Assembly: GCA_036924285.1 (NCBI GenBank)
Contig: JAYKYS010000010.1
Coordinates: 2,542,001-2,606,000, forward strand
DNA: 64,000 nt
Source: Asterella californica
Lineage: Eukaryota > Streptophyta > Marchantiopsida > Marchantiales > Aytoniaceae
Direction of reading: 5' to 3'
The notes under the pieces were generated by a model. The model saw only the letters and a list, made by a program, of their open reading frames with translations. It made no database searches and had not been told where the DNA came from. Both the position numbers and the translations under genes were made by a program. This document shows, piece after piece, positions 43,477 to 55,000 of the stretch (positions within the stretch are counted from its first letter, which is position 1; every line of letters begins with the position of its first letter).

Positions 43477-46451
43477 TGCCTGGGTGACCTATCGACGACT
43501 CTCACTACTTGAGATCGTCGTCCTGCATCCAAGATGCTATCAACCGTGAGATGTGTTGGTCGTCTCACTCCATCGTGTGCTCGCTTAAGCACCTCTCTCG
43601 GTAACAAGTTCGTCCACCACAACCGTGGACGATGTGCACGAGATCCTACTCTCGCTGCATCCAACAACACTGCTGGTCCAATCCAAGACCGCACTTGGTG
43701 CACACTCACCATCATCTGTGTACGAGCATCACCCAACAAAGGAACGTTCTCCAAGATGTACGCTGGAGAATCCACCTGATGCATTTGGAGATGTCGTAAG
43801 ATCCGTAACATCTCCCAGAACATCCTAGATCGCGGGTCATGTAAACCCTGACCTCTCTCAGCACGCGTGTGACCTTGACATGGCCATCCGGCTATCACCA
43901 AGTGAATGGTGCCAACAAACGTAAGATCTTGCGCCCCCAGCAGCGAAATATCCGACGTTAATGCTTGCTGGTATCCTCTAACAGCTGATATGGGCAACAA
44001 CTCAGGATATCTCTGCATCAAACGTGCCACATGTCGCAATGAGATGCGTCTCGCAATCTCATCTCTCTCCACATACAAGTATTGCTGTACTTGTATACCT
44101 GCCTGCAATACCGCAGCCAAACCTGTGGTGATCCTTCCAAACAGCTCCAGCAGACATACACCCTCTTCTGGATACTGCCACATAATGGGAGTCGTATCCA
44201 ACGGTGATAAGGTCATAAGGCCAGTAGCAAGAACAACCCTTTGTTCCTCTACTGGTGGTACAAAGGCTTCACTCCAAGCCTGCTGCACCAACTGATCAGC
44301 ATACTGCTGCAACTCTCCACTCGAACTCCAGAGTGGAACATCCAAGGCAGATGGTACTAACGTAGACATGCTAGGCATGTCCTCCACCTCCTCAAAGACC
44401 GGAGTATCCTCCGCATGGACATTGCCCTCCAACAACTCGCCCGGCCAAGTGATGACCGAACTGAACCCTGCAACGGATGCCATCGTCCCTGGTGTAGGCT
44501 CCGTCGTCCCAACTCTAGCACTGAACCGCACTGGTAAGCGACTCACTCGTCTCTCACCGGACTGCCAACCTGATCTGTAAGATGCTGTCTCCGTCCAATA
44601 GTCGATCACGAACCCCATAGGGTACAACACAGCACCTCCCACCAATACGTCATAAGACTCTACGACTGTAACGATGGCCTTGACTCTCACCATAGAGCCA
44701 TCCGTGGGGTGATCTGGCCGAACTCTCACCGTCAACATCTCACGTGTCATGTGTAGAGCCGTACCTCCTGATCCTCCTAGAGATATCTGCAACTGGAATG
44801 GACATCTCTCTATCTCGGACTTCTTCAGACCCAAACCAATACATGCCGCCTTTCTCAACATCAACGGTTGGGCTCCAGAGTCTAACAAGACCTTCTGGGG
44901 TCGATACACTTTCCCTGAAGGTGCCACCAAACACAAGATACCACTTCCGTTGTCCAACAACACCACACCTGGTGCCAAACCAGCACGGTCAATCGCCGGC
45001 CTAGCTGGTAACTCATCTAACCTAGCAGCCGCCGCTTGCCAAGTACCACTGATAGCTGTCCTGATCCTCGACTCCATGGACACGTCTACCGCCTCTCGTT
45101 GAACTACTTCAGCACTAGAGATAACTACATCCTCTCTCTCACTGAGCGTGGCCGCCAACTGGAACACTGGAGCCAAGTTGACTCCTAATGCTCTCATATC
45201 CGTGGCTGAGAATAGTGGGGCTCGCAAAACTGCTGTAGCCGCCTCCAACATCGAGTTCGACGTCGCATCCATAGACGTCGAAGGTGGACTCACATCACAC
45301 TCACTCTTGGATGTCGATGCCTCCAACTCTACTGCACCATCGGTAGGTCGTTTAGGAATCATAGATGTGATCCTCAACGCCTCCGATAACGTGAACGACT
45401 GGGGAAGCTTGGCCTGTCTACCAGCCTCCCCGCGTTGTGGATCCAACTCCACTGACGCACCTCGTGGCTCAGAGGCACGTACTGCACCTCTAGTCATTGC
45501 CGCAGATGTCTCAATCTGCGCCACACCAGCCATGAAGTCGAAGTCACCTCCTTCTCCTCCATAAGACGTGGAAGCCTCTGTTCCACCTGATCTCCGCTGA
45601 GCCATAGTCATACTAGCTATCCTCTGCTCCAACTGCTCAATCCGAGCAGCCATACCTGCTTCTGACGTCGTAGCAGGCGGTGGACCGACCGGTCCTCTCC
45701 TAGGTGCTGGAACTCTACCTCCAGCTCGACCACCACGGCCTCCTTGAGCTCCTTCGCCTCGTCCACGATCAGCCTTCTCTTGCCGCAACTCGGGATGGAA
45801 ATCAAAATAACGGTCACTACTGTGACCAGGTCGTCCGCAATGCTCACATTGCCTAGGTGCAGTGTGAGACGTTCCTGACGTCTCATAACCACCTCTCCTC
45901 TGTGGACAGTCTTTTTGCTGATGAGGACCATCACACGTCCAGAAAGGACCCGCTTGCTGGTGGCTAGAGAAGGACGGCATGGGCTTCTGCCCACCAGATC
46001 CTCCAACACCTCCCTGAGATCGTGACTGCTCCGTACGATCCTTATCACCACCACCACCACCACGCTGTTGCGTAGCCTGTGATCGAGTGGTCGTTCCATG
46101 TGGTGTCTCCTTGCTGAACCCAGCAACCACCACCCTCTCCTCCACCATGTTGAGCTCAATCCGCTCAGCCAGACTAAAGACAATCGCCAACGTCGGAGCG
46201 GTATCTCTAAAGAGAGTAGCATCTCTAACTCTCTTACGCAGCTCCCGGTCTAATATCCCATACCAGAACTGGACTGCCTGTGCTTCCGTTACCCCTTGGG
46301 TAACGCTGATCAGCGTTACCCAAGGGTAACGCTGATCAACCGCCTCATGCGAGTAAACGCCTCGCGTAGGCTCTCTCCAGTCTTCCGCTGGAACTCCTGC
46401 AGACTCCTCAACTTGTCGGTCCGCACACCCTGATAGTTCTTCCTCAAACAT
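43473..46451 (-). CDS. gag C-terminus, aspartic protease and cytosine-5 DNA methyltransferase
   Basis: 992 codons. Residues about 47-115 are gag C-terminal (AQAVQFWYGILDRELRKRV). At 170-216 are degenerate zinc knuckles (C173-H177-C182; C202-C205-H210). Residues 265-285 form a short coiled coil and 290-515 a variable linker. The protease has VLLDSGAQPL with the catalytic Asp524. Residues 760-992 are a methyltransferase with motif I (ELFGRITTGLAAV, 769-781), the catalytic PCQ loop (GWPCQGHTRAERGQG, Cys858), motif VI (YILENVPL, Glu901) and motif VIII (SRAHRPRLWWTN, 937-948). The GIQVQQYLYVERDE and VLLDAARVGSRAHR blocks resemble the DNMT3 group. The target-recognition part and motifs IX-X continue in the -1 frame downstream. 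In motif I the usual Asp/Gly after LF is Gly-Arg. The annotated start at 46451 is only the first ATG; the true upstream coding is gag, before the palindrome. Confidence 0.93.
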   Translation of the reverse strand: MFEEELSGCADRQVEESAGVPAEDWREPTRGVYSHEAVDQRYPWVTLISVTQGVTEAQAVQFWYGILDRELRKRVRDATLFRDTAPTLAIVFSLAERIELNMVEERVVVAGFSKETPHGTTTRSQATQQRGGGGGDKDRTEQSRSQGGVGGSGGQKPMPSFSSHQQAGPFWTCDGPHQQKDCPQRRGGYETSGTSHTAPRQCEHCGRPGHSSDRYFDFHPELRQEKADRGRGEGAQGGRGGRAGGRVPAPRRGPVGPPPATTSEAGMAARIEQLEQRIASMTMAQRRSGGTEASTSYGGEGGDFDFMAGVAQIETSAAMTRGAVRASEPRGASVELDPQRGEAGRQAKLPQSFTLSEALRITSMIPKRPTDGAVELEASTSKSECDVSPPSTSMDATSNSMLEAATAVLRAPLFSATDMRALGVNLAPVFQLAATLSEREDVVISSAEVVQREAVDVSMESRIRTAISGTWQAAAARLDELPARPAIDRAGLAPGVVLLDNGSGILCLVAPSGKVYRPQKVLLDSGAQPLMLRKAACIGLGLKKSEIERCPFQLQISLGGSGGTALHMTREMLTVRVRPDHPTDGSMVRVKAIVTVVESYDVLVGGAVLYPMGFVIDYWTETASYRSGWQSGERRVSRLPVRFSARVGTTEPTPGTMASVAGFSSVITWPGELLEGNVHAEDTPVFEEVEDMPSMSTLVPSALDVPLWSSSGELQQYADQLVQQAWSEAFVPPVEEQRVVLATGLMTLSPLDTTPIMWQYPEEGVCLLELFGRITTGLAAVLQAGIQVQQYLYVERDEIARRISLRHVARLMQRYPELLPISAVRGYQQALTSDISLLGAQDLTFVGTIHLVIAGWPCQGHTRAERGQGLHDPRSRMFWEMLRILRHLQMHQVDSPAYILENVPLLGDARTQMMVSVHQVRSWIGPAVLLDAARVGSRAHRPRLWWTNLLPREVLKRAHDGVRRPTHLTVDSILDAGRRSQVVRVVDRSPRQ
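46294..46325. repeat. perfect 32-bp palindrome from a snap-back insertion
   Basis: Each arm is CCTTGGGTAACGCTGA, with no loop. GGGTAACGCTGATCA also occurs as a direct repeat at 46298-46312 and 46324-46338, 26 bp apart. The related copy at 20.3 kb lacks the insert. Confidence 0.92.
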
Positions 46452-47012
46452 TGAAAGAACTGAACCACAAGGTTAAACCCTGGTGGTATCCCACTCACAC
46501 TACCACCTGCTTCACTACCTGTGGACGCACCGCTGGTAGTAGGTACTCCGCCACCTGCGACTGTACCACTGCTACTGGCACCCGAACTCGCAGGTGCTAC
46601 GCCTCCCGAAACTACGCCAGTAGTGATAGAAACGTAGTTGGGAGACCAATGTTGTCTCCACAACTCGATCACAACACTGTAATCTCGCCTGAACTCATGA
46701 TAATCGTCCATCGGCGGTCCCTCCAAGTGCTGGAACAAACCCTTCCACGCCATGAAGGGTGTAAACAACTGTGGGTTCCGCATCTGCTGCAGATCGCTAC
46801 CAACTGTCGAACTCCTGGATGAAGTCATCCAGCTCAATGATACCAACTGTACCCGAGTAACGTCGAGGCCCCTTCGTGGTCCCATAGATCTCATCCATGT
46901 CCCATAAAAACGGTGTGGCGACACTAGACTCACCACCAGAAAAGGCGCTGTCTGCGTCTGACTCGTTCTCTGGAACAATCGACGGCAATGGTGTAGCTAG
47001 TCGATACTTCAC
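46316..47012 (-). pseudogene. gag N-terminal and central region
   Basis: The frame 47012-46797 starts MKYRLATPLPSIVP and ends in a gag-like opening (RRYSGTVGIIELDDFIQEFD). The frame 46796-46316 continues with FTPFMAWKGLFQHLEGPPMD and the Retrotrans_gag-type helix LQEFQRKTGESLREAFTRMR. A frameshift near 46800 and the 26-bp insertion at 46294-46338 break it from the rest. Role: capsid protein. Confidence 0.75.
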
Positions 47013-47794
47013 CCCACTCCGTGTATACCCACTGTCCGAAAAGTCCCCACCAGAACCTCTCGAGAACTCCGTGATGAGAGAATCCCGCTAACACACTCTC
47101 CAACCGGAAGCCGCAATCTCCGTCACCACCGTAACCACCACTTGCCTAACCCCGCTCCTACTGAGCTCACCTATCCCCTACTAGGACGGTCAAGGTAAGG
47201 GCAACCTGTACCTGCCATCACCACAGGCAACCTCTCATGGTCTGTTGATCGTCACTCCAACCGCACTGTGAGAGAGACAAAGGTAGTCTGACCGGTCCGC
47301 AACTCCAACCTCACTACCGACAGCACACTGGAGTGAACTCACTCCGGAAATCAAGCGCCAACACAAGCAAACGCGGCGCACAAACATGAAGCAGAATATG
47401 GAGGGGTTCCAACCACAAGAAGTCCAAACGATAACCCTCCACACTCAAACATTCACATAAAGAGAAACCCAGCCCCACCCGGACTGACGTCTCCTCGTCG
47501 ATGACCACATGCACAATATATGGTCACCAACAGTCGTAACTGACACTGGAGGTCACTAACTAGATGTCTACACCTCTAGTAGCTCCAAAAATATCCACGT
47601 GGTAGCTCTACTAGCTCACCCAAGACAACTGTCTCCATACGCGTCTCTATGGTATAGGCAAACACTACCACAACTATAGCTTACCCCTAATACTATGGGG
47701 TCGCCTTACCACTCCTCTAGGAACGTGCGGGAAGGTCTCCTACTACCTTATACAAGTCCATAAGTACTTGCACGCATCTCTGTAAGACACCAAG

Positions 47795-47880
47795 AGCTAT
47801 TGGTCTAGTGGTAAAGCCAAAGCTAAGACTACAGAGTTAGGAGTCCAGGTCCAGGAATAGTGTTGGGATGGGTGACCAGC
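47795..47880 (+). ncRNA. tRNA/5S-like Pol III promoter remnant
   Basis: TGGTCTAGTGGTAAAG (47801-47816) fits a tRNA box A, and GGGATGGGTGACC (47865-47877) is identical to the box C region of plant 5S rRNA. Between them there is only a weak box B. It could be a 5S/tRNA-type SINE fragment inside the leader of the element. It folds neither as a full tRNA nor as a full 5S rRNA. Confidence 0.35.
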
Positions 47881-48082
47881 TGATTTTACCTTTCCCACAC
47901 AACTGAAGCTTGGATACCTCTCTCACGCACGCCAGCAAGCTGGCTTGCGGCGGACGCGGGCTCGAGCTCAGGCTCAGCTCCGCTCCACCTCCGCACTCCG
48001 CTCTCACGCCTCCGCACTCACGCACCTCTGCTCCTCTAAGCGCCTCCTAACACGAACTCCACACCTCGACATTCCCGCTCAC

Positions 48083-48110
48083 TCTCCGCTCCGCTCCGCT
48101 CCGCTCCGCT
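48083..48110. repeat. (CTCCG)n microsatellite
   Basis: Five to six units of CTCCG in the leader of the large element. Confidence 0.9.
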
Positions 48111-48834
48111 TGAAGTAGAGTACAACGGACACAACACACCAAAAGAGACTCGGCTCCACCTCGAATTGCAGAAGATTGCACCAAAAGAGGCTCCAAAACA
48201 GCAAAAACAGCTTACGGGTGCACACGGGTGACCAAAATCTGACGTAAAACAGCAAGAACACCCAAATCCAAACCGAACACCACCACAACAGATTCACGAA
48301 TGCACAAGACACACTTCGCGAATGCACACACACACAACAAAACTCCTAAACTCGAGTTTTCACACGAAATTGCACCAAAATCTGACGTAACTAGTCTTTT
48401 TGCACTTGCGGGTGTCACGACAGCGAACTTCGACATGCCATAACTTCTTCAATCCTTGGCCAAACTCCACGAAACTTAGTGCACTAGAATTGTCAAATGC
48501 GCTTCCAAAGAGCCCACTCCGCTTGACATTGACAAGTCCTCCGTCTGCCACGCCCAAACGCGCAATCCGGCTCCAACAACACACTTCAAGAACATTCCGC
48601 AAAATTTCTGCAGCGCTTCCGCATGACAGAAATCTCCACTCGACCCCAACAACAGCAAATAGATCTGCGACCAGCAATGTAGCATGCACCTCGGTCTCGA
48701 TCTCGATCTCAGACCGCCTCGACCTGCACTCAGTTCTTCGAGTAATCTGAATAGAGAAATTACCATCTCCAACACTACAACACTGATTACTCACAAATGG
48801 TCAAGCCAAACCCACTCTAAACGCGAAGAGAATC

Positions 48835-49035
48835 TGAGTTACACTCAACTAGACTATTCACCATAGCCTGGAGCTTGAAGGCTCTTCTCGAAGAACTAAG
48901 GCCTCCAAGCCCTACCTGCGAAGTTTACCCTTAGTGGGCTCTCCCACCAACTCGTCCTAACGGCACTAACGGTCTTACCGAGATGCGCCACTTCGCACTC
49001 GGTCAACTTAGCCGAGGTGCCAAACTGACGTGACA
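48835..49035 (-). repeat. right (5') terminal repeat
   Basis: Ends TGACGTGACA on the + strand, that is TGTCACGTCA in element sense. About 150 bp pairs with 38522-38671, and the whole 200 bp pairs with 20930-21135. The inner end was set at TGAGTTACAC by comparison and may be longer. Confidence 0.7.
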
Positions 49036-51904
49036 TAACTGTTTAAACCAAGAGTATGAGTATAAAGAATGAAAGAGAATATTTTTTTCCTTCACCTTAT
49101 TTTTTGAGTTGGAAGAAAGATTTCCTTTGTCAAAAAATCTATAAATTTTCATTTTAAATATTTTTCTGTTATTAAGTAGTTTGTTTCCAGATGAATTATA
49201 ACTTGTAAAACTGGTGGATAGCTTTAATTTGATATTTTTCACATAACCTTTTCTCTATTCTCTGAAAACAAATCTGCAAAATAAAATCTTCTGGATCACC
49301 AAGAGCACTTGTAATCATACTCAAGGTTTAAGTAATTCACATGACTATTTAATTGTATATCAGTCTCACATTTAATTAACTCGAAATTTTAGATCAAACC
49401 AACATGTCATGATTGAGTCTCAAGATGGTCAAATACTAATTTATCATTTTTTACGGTAAACTCTTTATCCAAGAGTAATGACTTCCAATTTAGAACTCTA
49501 TCTATCAGTCGGACTGTAAAGTCTTATAAACTTGTTCGAATTATCATCTCTTGAATGAGGAGAAATGGTGATAATTTATTGCAATATGTGCGATGCTAAT
49601 TTTATGTGATAATTTATAACTGGGAAAACTATAATAATATTGGAAATATTAGATAACACATAAATAGTGAATTAATCCCAGACTTGCACGTTTGGGAGCG
49701 CGTTCCCTGCCTATGGTTTCTTTTCTAAATTCTTCTATAGCGTATAATAGTTAAAAGATATAAATTTTCACATTTCTTGGGTATATATTTTTCAATAATT
49801 TCAATATAATTTTTATTTATTAACAAAAACTAAAAATTACTTAAGGTTGATCATGCATACTTAAATTTAACCATTTGTCTTCTATAACAAGATCCGAACC
49901 GTGTCCTAGCCAATGACAGTCCAAGATTTCCCGTCCAAGCTACTCAGTTATCCTCTTCCTTCTCGACCGAAATGCTAATGTTGCATGCATATCATTCTCC
50001 AGTATTATTGCATATGATCATCCCAGAATCTCTCCATAAATTAATAATGGGATAAACTCATTCTAACTCTCTACGATCACCCTCTTGGCAATCTCAAAAT
50101 TCTTGCTCCTTCCCACTTCCATGTACACCATTATTTTACCCTGTTTCCAATACTGCAATCACGCATAGTTTAGTTCCATATGAGAGTTATGCATTCCCCA
50201 ACACGATGCTGTTTCTCGTTTCCCTCTTTTACACGTGGCATGGAAATATCTTACCTTATAGCACTATGAGAGCATTAGAAAACTAAGAAAACTATACTCT
50301 CTTTCATGACACAGTACTTGCCCGAACCCTTCTACATTTCTGGTGCATTATAATACGTGTTATGGTAACATGTAAAAAAGAAAAAGAAAATACTGTCGTA
50401 GATAGATTTTTTCGGTCCTTAAAGAAAATGAAAACATGTATAACAATCTCCTCCAGATATACTTTCGTTGCTTAAATATGCATGCTCGATGAACTTCTGA
50501 GAGCTTTTGTTCGTTTGTTGTTATTAGAGAAATACATAAATATTACACATAAAAATCAAATACCAAGTTAGGTAATAAATTAAACTCCTGGATATTTGAA
50601 AATATGAGGAGGTGAGAATATGCATATTGCTCTTGAATAGATCGTTTCTTTCACTTTCGCTGGTTAAATCGCTTTTGTTATCTCGTCAAAGAAATCTGTC
50701 TCTCTCGCTCTCCTTCCTTCAAGCGCTAAACACCTGCACAACCTCCACAACCTTCTTGTCTCTCTTCCCGTTTTCTCTTTCTCTAAGTAAGTAGGTTTCA
50801 CATCTTTAACTACTGTATCGAAAAGAAAGTGGTAAAAAGATACAAAAGTAAAATATATAGGTAAGGTAATGTAAGGTAGAACAAAGGTAAAATATACGTT
50901 ACAGAAAATATAAACTCTGAGAATGATAAGAAGTGAAATTATATTCTTGGATATTTTTGTCTTTACTTTAACTAGAAACATAACCCCTCGGGAGAAATGG
51001 ACTTCGCTAAACCCTAAAGCTAGTATTCTGGACAAAATTAAGTAGCGTTTTGCGACTTTAGAGCTAGAGATATTCTCTTCTCTTCACTTTCAAGGTGTTG
51101 AGTGCTTGGACTTTGGTTTCTTTTTTCTTCTCTTGTGTGGTTTGATGAGGTTTCTCATCCGTTTGTTGTTATGCGGTAGCATAGCTATACGTCGATTATG
51201 AAAGTCAGAAAAAAAAGAAGAAGATTTTTGTCGTATAGCGAAATGAAAGGATAAAATCGTGACAAAAATAAAAAAAGTAGCAAAAATGAATGAATAGAGT
51301 CGTTGTAAAAACAAAAGAAAAATAAAAAAATAGATGCAAAAAATTACTAATGCATAACCCCACAATTCCATTGCAAGCGGAGCTCCTTGTTATTCATCGC
51401 GTTGTTTTTCCACCAAAACCATTATTATGAGAAAATTCCCGTGTCATGACTCCACAATACGATCTCAAGTCCTCATACATGTGGAGGATAGATAAACTCT
51501 AGATCTTTGTTTTCTAGCAATAACTCCAAGCTGTAGGATATTCTAGGTACAAACTGTGCAACTTTCACTTTTCATTTATATTTTTTATATGACAGGGAAT
51601 GTAAGTCATCCAAGCAACTATGTAGAATGAATATGATCTTGTTTACATGAATCAATAACCAAAACTTCACGATCTAATGCAAAAGTTTATCGAGATACAA
51701 TAATTTAAATTTTGTCATGCTTCACAAATTTCTGCAGTATTCAACTGAGACAGACAAGTTTCAAGTTGTTACATTTTAAAACCTCCCTCTAATTAACTGA
51801 GAAATGTAAATTCAACCGTCCGCCAAAATGTTTCTTAAAACCTCCGCTGTGTTTTTATTTATCGCGTAATCCAGTATAAAACCGGATTCGCGGTTGTCAA
51901 AACT
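49036..51904. other. AT-rich non-coding interval
   Basis: No gene. Near 51120-51180 it contains a diverged copy of the 3' tail of the 52-55 kb element (CTTGTGTGGTTTGATGAGG, TTCTCATCCGTTTG). Nothing else recognisable. Confidence 0.4.
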
Positions 51905-52041
51905 CTTGGATCCTCATGGAAACGGGGGAACACGCGACGCGATATATAGCCAATGGATGGGAAGACCCCATCAAGCCTTACAAGGGAAAGAAGGACCCGA
52001 AGGGCCAAGCAATAACCACCCTGAAGGGGAGAACACCGGGG

Positions 52042-55000
52042 CTAAGCCCCGCTATCAGTAGCTCTAAAATCGCCAGTCGCACCTATAATGTCGGAGACCA
52101 AAAAATCAGTACCTCTATCTACAACAGGTGCACCTGAAGAGGCATCGCCTACTGCGATTGCTCTTCTGTGAATGGCCCCTGCTAAAGCTCTCTGTAGAGC
52201 AATGGAAACCCGCTGCCTGAAAAACATGGTGCAGAAAGAAAGAGAAAGTGGTACCCCCTGACGCCTCTCATGGTAGGCTCTAGCGCACTCTCGCAGAAAG
52301 ACGTCGAACTCCAAAGCTGTCGATCCATATATCTCCAAGGCTAAGGGGATGAAGCGATGTCCCGCTTGCATACCCCTATACTTGGATACCTTCGTTGCTG
52401 CCGCCACGCCTGCAGCCCATCCTGGGGGATGGGTGATCACCTGTGCCGCCACTGAGTCCCGTGTCGGATCCGTAACAACCACATCAGCCACTGAGACCTG
52501 ATCCTCCCTCATCATGTACAGGTCTGCTCTGACTGATCCTCCCGTCTGAAGGGCGTACCAACGCTCTCTCCACGTCATGTGACCGCTCTCCCGTGCTAAG
52601 GCAAACACGACGTCTCTGATGGCATCGTGGGTGGCTATCCGCTCTCCACCGTGAGGACATCGAGCAAGATGACGACCCGCGGTGTCGAGCGAGACACCGC
52701 ACTCGCAGGTGGACAGTGCCGAAGCAACAGGCTGGACCAAGCCTAGACGAAACCTCATCGCTGTAGAGAAGATAGTCGGTGCGAGTCGGAACGCTCTAAT
52801 GCAAGGTCGAGCTATGAGCCAAGAGCCTGCGCCCTTGCCTGAACAAGAGCGGAGTCGAGCCCTAGTATCTCGTGAGATGGAAGGATCCACTAAGAGTGCA
52901 TGGAGAACCTGGTGGAAGTGGTGTCCTGTCAGAGAAGACTGTAGTCCGCGAGATCCATCGGAAGGTAAGGAATCGAATCGAGGATGTGCCTCACGTGCCT
53001 CAAGAGTCAAACTGTCTCTTGCCTCGCGAAGACACATCTGTAGTGGGTAAGAACCATCCTCCACCTCTGTCACATAGCTCTCCAAGATAGGTCTATCTCG
53101 CACGAGAAAACGACCACAGAGCCAAGGTGCTGAGAGGGCCCAACTACCCAAAAAAGCTGCCGCAGCAGTCTCCTCCATGGATAATAAGCCCACCCCGCCA
53201 CATGATATTGGCAAAGATGTCTGTCTCCGTGCGAGAGGTCCTGTCACACAGTCAAAGGTCCCCGGTCCTATGATGTCGCCAAACACCCCCATGATCTTCC
53301 TATCAAACTCTCTAAGGCGCGAGATGAAGATAGGAGATGGGGGTACTGTGCGGAGTAAGTAACAAGGACGTCGTGCTATGGAAGAGGAAAGGATACCAAA
53401 AGCAACCTGTGGGTCCTCTAACATAGGGAGATCCTCGATATGCATAACGTCCTCCGCAAGAGCAACATCTAAGAATCGAGAGACAAAGTCCTCTGTACCC
53501 ACGGGTACTCCGAGGATGCGTAAACCATCTGCAGGGGTAACAAATCCCTCTGGGAGCTGTAGGTCCGACGGTATACCTATGGGAGACCAAGCCTTGCACT
53601 TTGACACCTTCGTCCTCAGCCCTACCAAGGCCAATTGAGAGACAAGGTGATCAAAGGCAACACCGACTTGGTCCGCCGGACCTACGATGTGCGTATCATC
53701 AGCTAGAGATGGAAAGACACAACCTGGAGCAGCCAAGGCGGTGGCGAAGAGAGCTCTATAGTGAGCTAAGGCGAAGAGAGGTCCACCCAAAGGATCTCCC
53801 TGGCGAGTCCCCGCAGCAGAGCTGATGATTGTAACCCCCTCTATCGTAGGACCGTGCTGGTAATAAAGAGAAGAGGAAGAACCATAGAACGATCGCACGA
53901 AAGGAACGAGACCCGCCAGAGATCCTCCACCATCCATGAGCTCTCTAAAAATAGAAGCGCGGGAAACACTATTAAAAGCGTTTTCCACGTCTATCTGTAG
54001 GACCACCCAATCGGGATGGATGTCCAAGAGAGCTCTAATGCCGAAAGACACAGACTCACAACCTCCCGGCGTCGCAACTCCAAACTGATGTGGACAAAGG
54101 TGGTCCTGGAAAGTATCTCGAAGCTGAAGAACAATGGTTCGACTGATAAGTCGTAAGAGAATCTCACCGATGGCTATCGGTCGGATCCCTCCACCATCCT
54201 TCGTCATGGCCAAAAGTCTAGCTGCTCCCAGTACCTGAGCTATAGACTGAGGAATATGTCCCTGAGCTACTGCTGCCGCTACCTGAAAAAGCTCCGTGAA
54301 ACCGCTAGAGGGGTCGTCTGTCTGAAAACAATCCCGTAGATGCTCGTAGACCATCCCAGACAGACCTCCAGAAGATAGACGTGGAGCTGTACACAAGGCC
54401 TGGGCGAACAAAGATCTATCGAGACATAATGGCTCCTCAGGCTGATAGTCCTGAACCTCAGGTGGTGCGGGATCACCCGATGAGGGATGAAAGAAACGCA
54501 ACGCAGCGATCGTCTCCTCAGTAGGACAAGCCAATGACAAAGGATGCAATGCTCTGGCAGCTCTACTATACTCTCCTACCTGACCTAACATCCTACAACG
54601 TCGTATGCGAGCGGAAGATGAGACATCACGTGTAGAGGCAGACTCACTCCTACCTCGAACCGCACGGACTGATTCCTCCTGTAAGGCCGCCCAGTCACCT
54701 GCTCGGAATCTCCGAAGACGGACCGCCACCTCCCGATGTCCTCCTCTGCCACCTCGAGTATACCGGAGACACCAACGAGAAAGTAACAGAAACAATAACC
54801 ACGCCGCCTCGTCCTTGGTGTTCCGTGCCAACATGTCGAGAGATAAACGGAATGCCTGTCTCACCTCGTCATGAAGAGCACGAGGTAACCGATGGAATAA
54901 ACGCGGACAAGGAGAACTCGTCTGGAACAAACTCAGAATAGTGCTAGAGTGAGCTCTCAACCACTCCCACGACTCTGGAGGGACTCCAGGAAGAAGGACT

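Larger units (their letters stand above)
47013..48834 (-). other. 5' leader of the methyltransferase element
   Basis: About 1.8 kb between the right terminal repeat and gag, with no domain-bearing frame. Part of it (about 48430-48640) is shared with the deleted copy at 20.5-20.7 kb, showing that the leader belongs to the element. It contains the Pol III-promoter-like segment and a pentanucleotide repeat listed separately. Confidence 0.6.
38522..49035 (-). mobile_element. Ty3/gypsy retrotransposon with DNA methyltransferase and PHD finger
   Basis: Read on the - strand from 49035: a terminal repeat starting TGTCACGTCAG, a long leader, gag, aspartic protease, cytosine-5 methyltransferase, RT, RNase H, integrase, integrase C-terminal module, PHD finger, 3' non-coding DNA and a second, truncated terminal repeat. 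RT before integrase makes it Ty3/gypsy. A purine run (C7 on the + strand at 38783-38789) may be the polypurine tract, but it is about 110 bp inside the left repeat, which is unusual. No primer-binding site or target duplication could be fixed. Coding is broken by a 26-bp fold-back insertion (46294-46338), several frameshifts and in-frame stops, and an inserted solo LTR (40037-40951). The domains are otherwise well preserved, so decay is recent. Confidence 0.92.

Noticed and set aside
44740..46329. Long + strand open frames opposite the gag-protease-methyltransferase ORF
   Set aside because: They mirror codon structure of the real - strand ORF and show no domains.
50612..51371. Frames of 60-123 codons near 50.6-51.4 kb
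   Set aside because: Hydrophobic or low-complexity AT-rich translations without splice context or family features.
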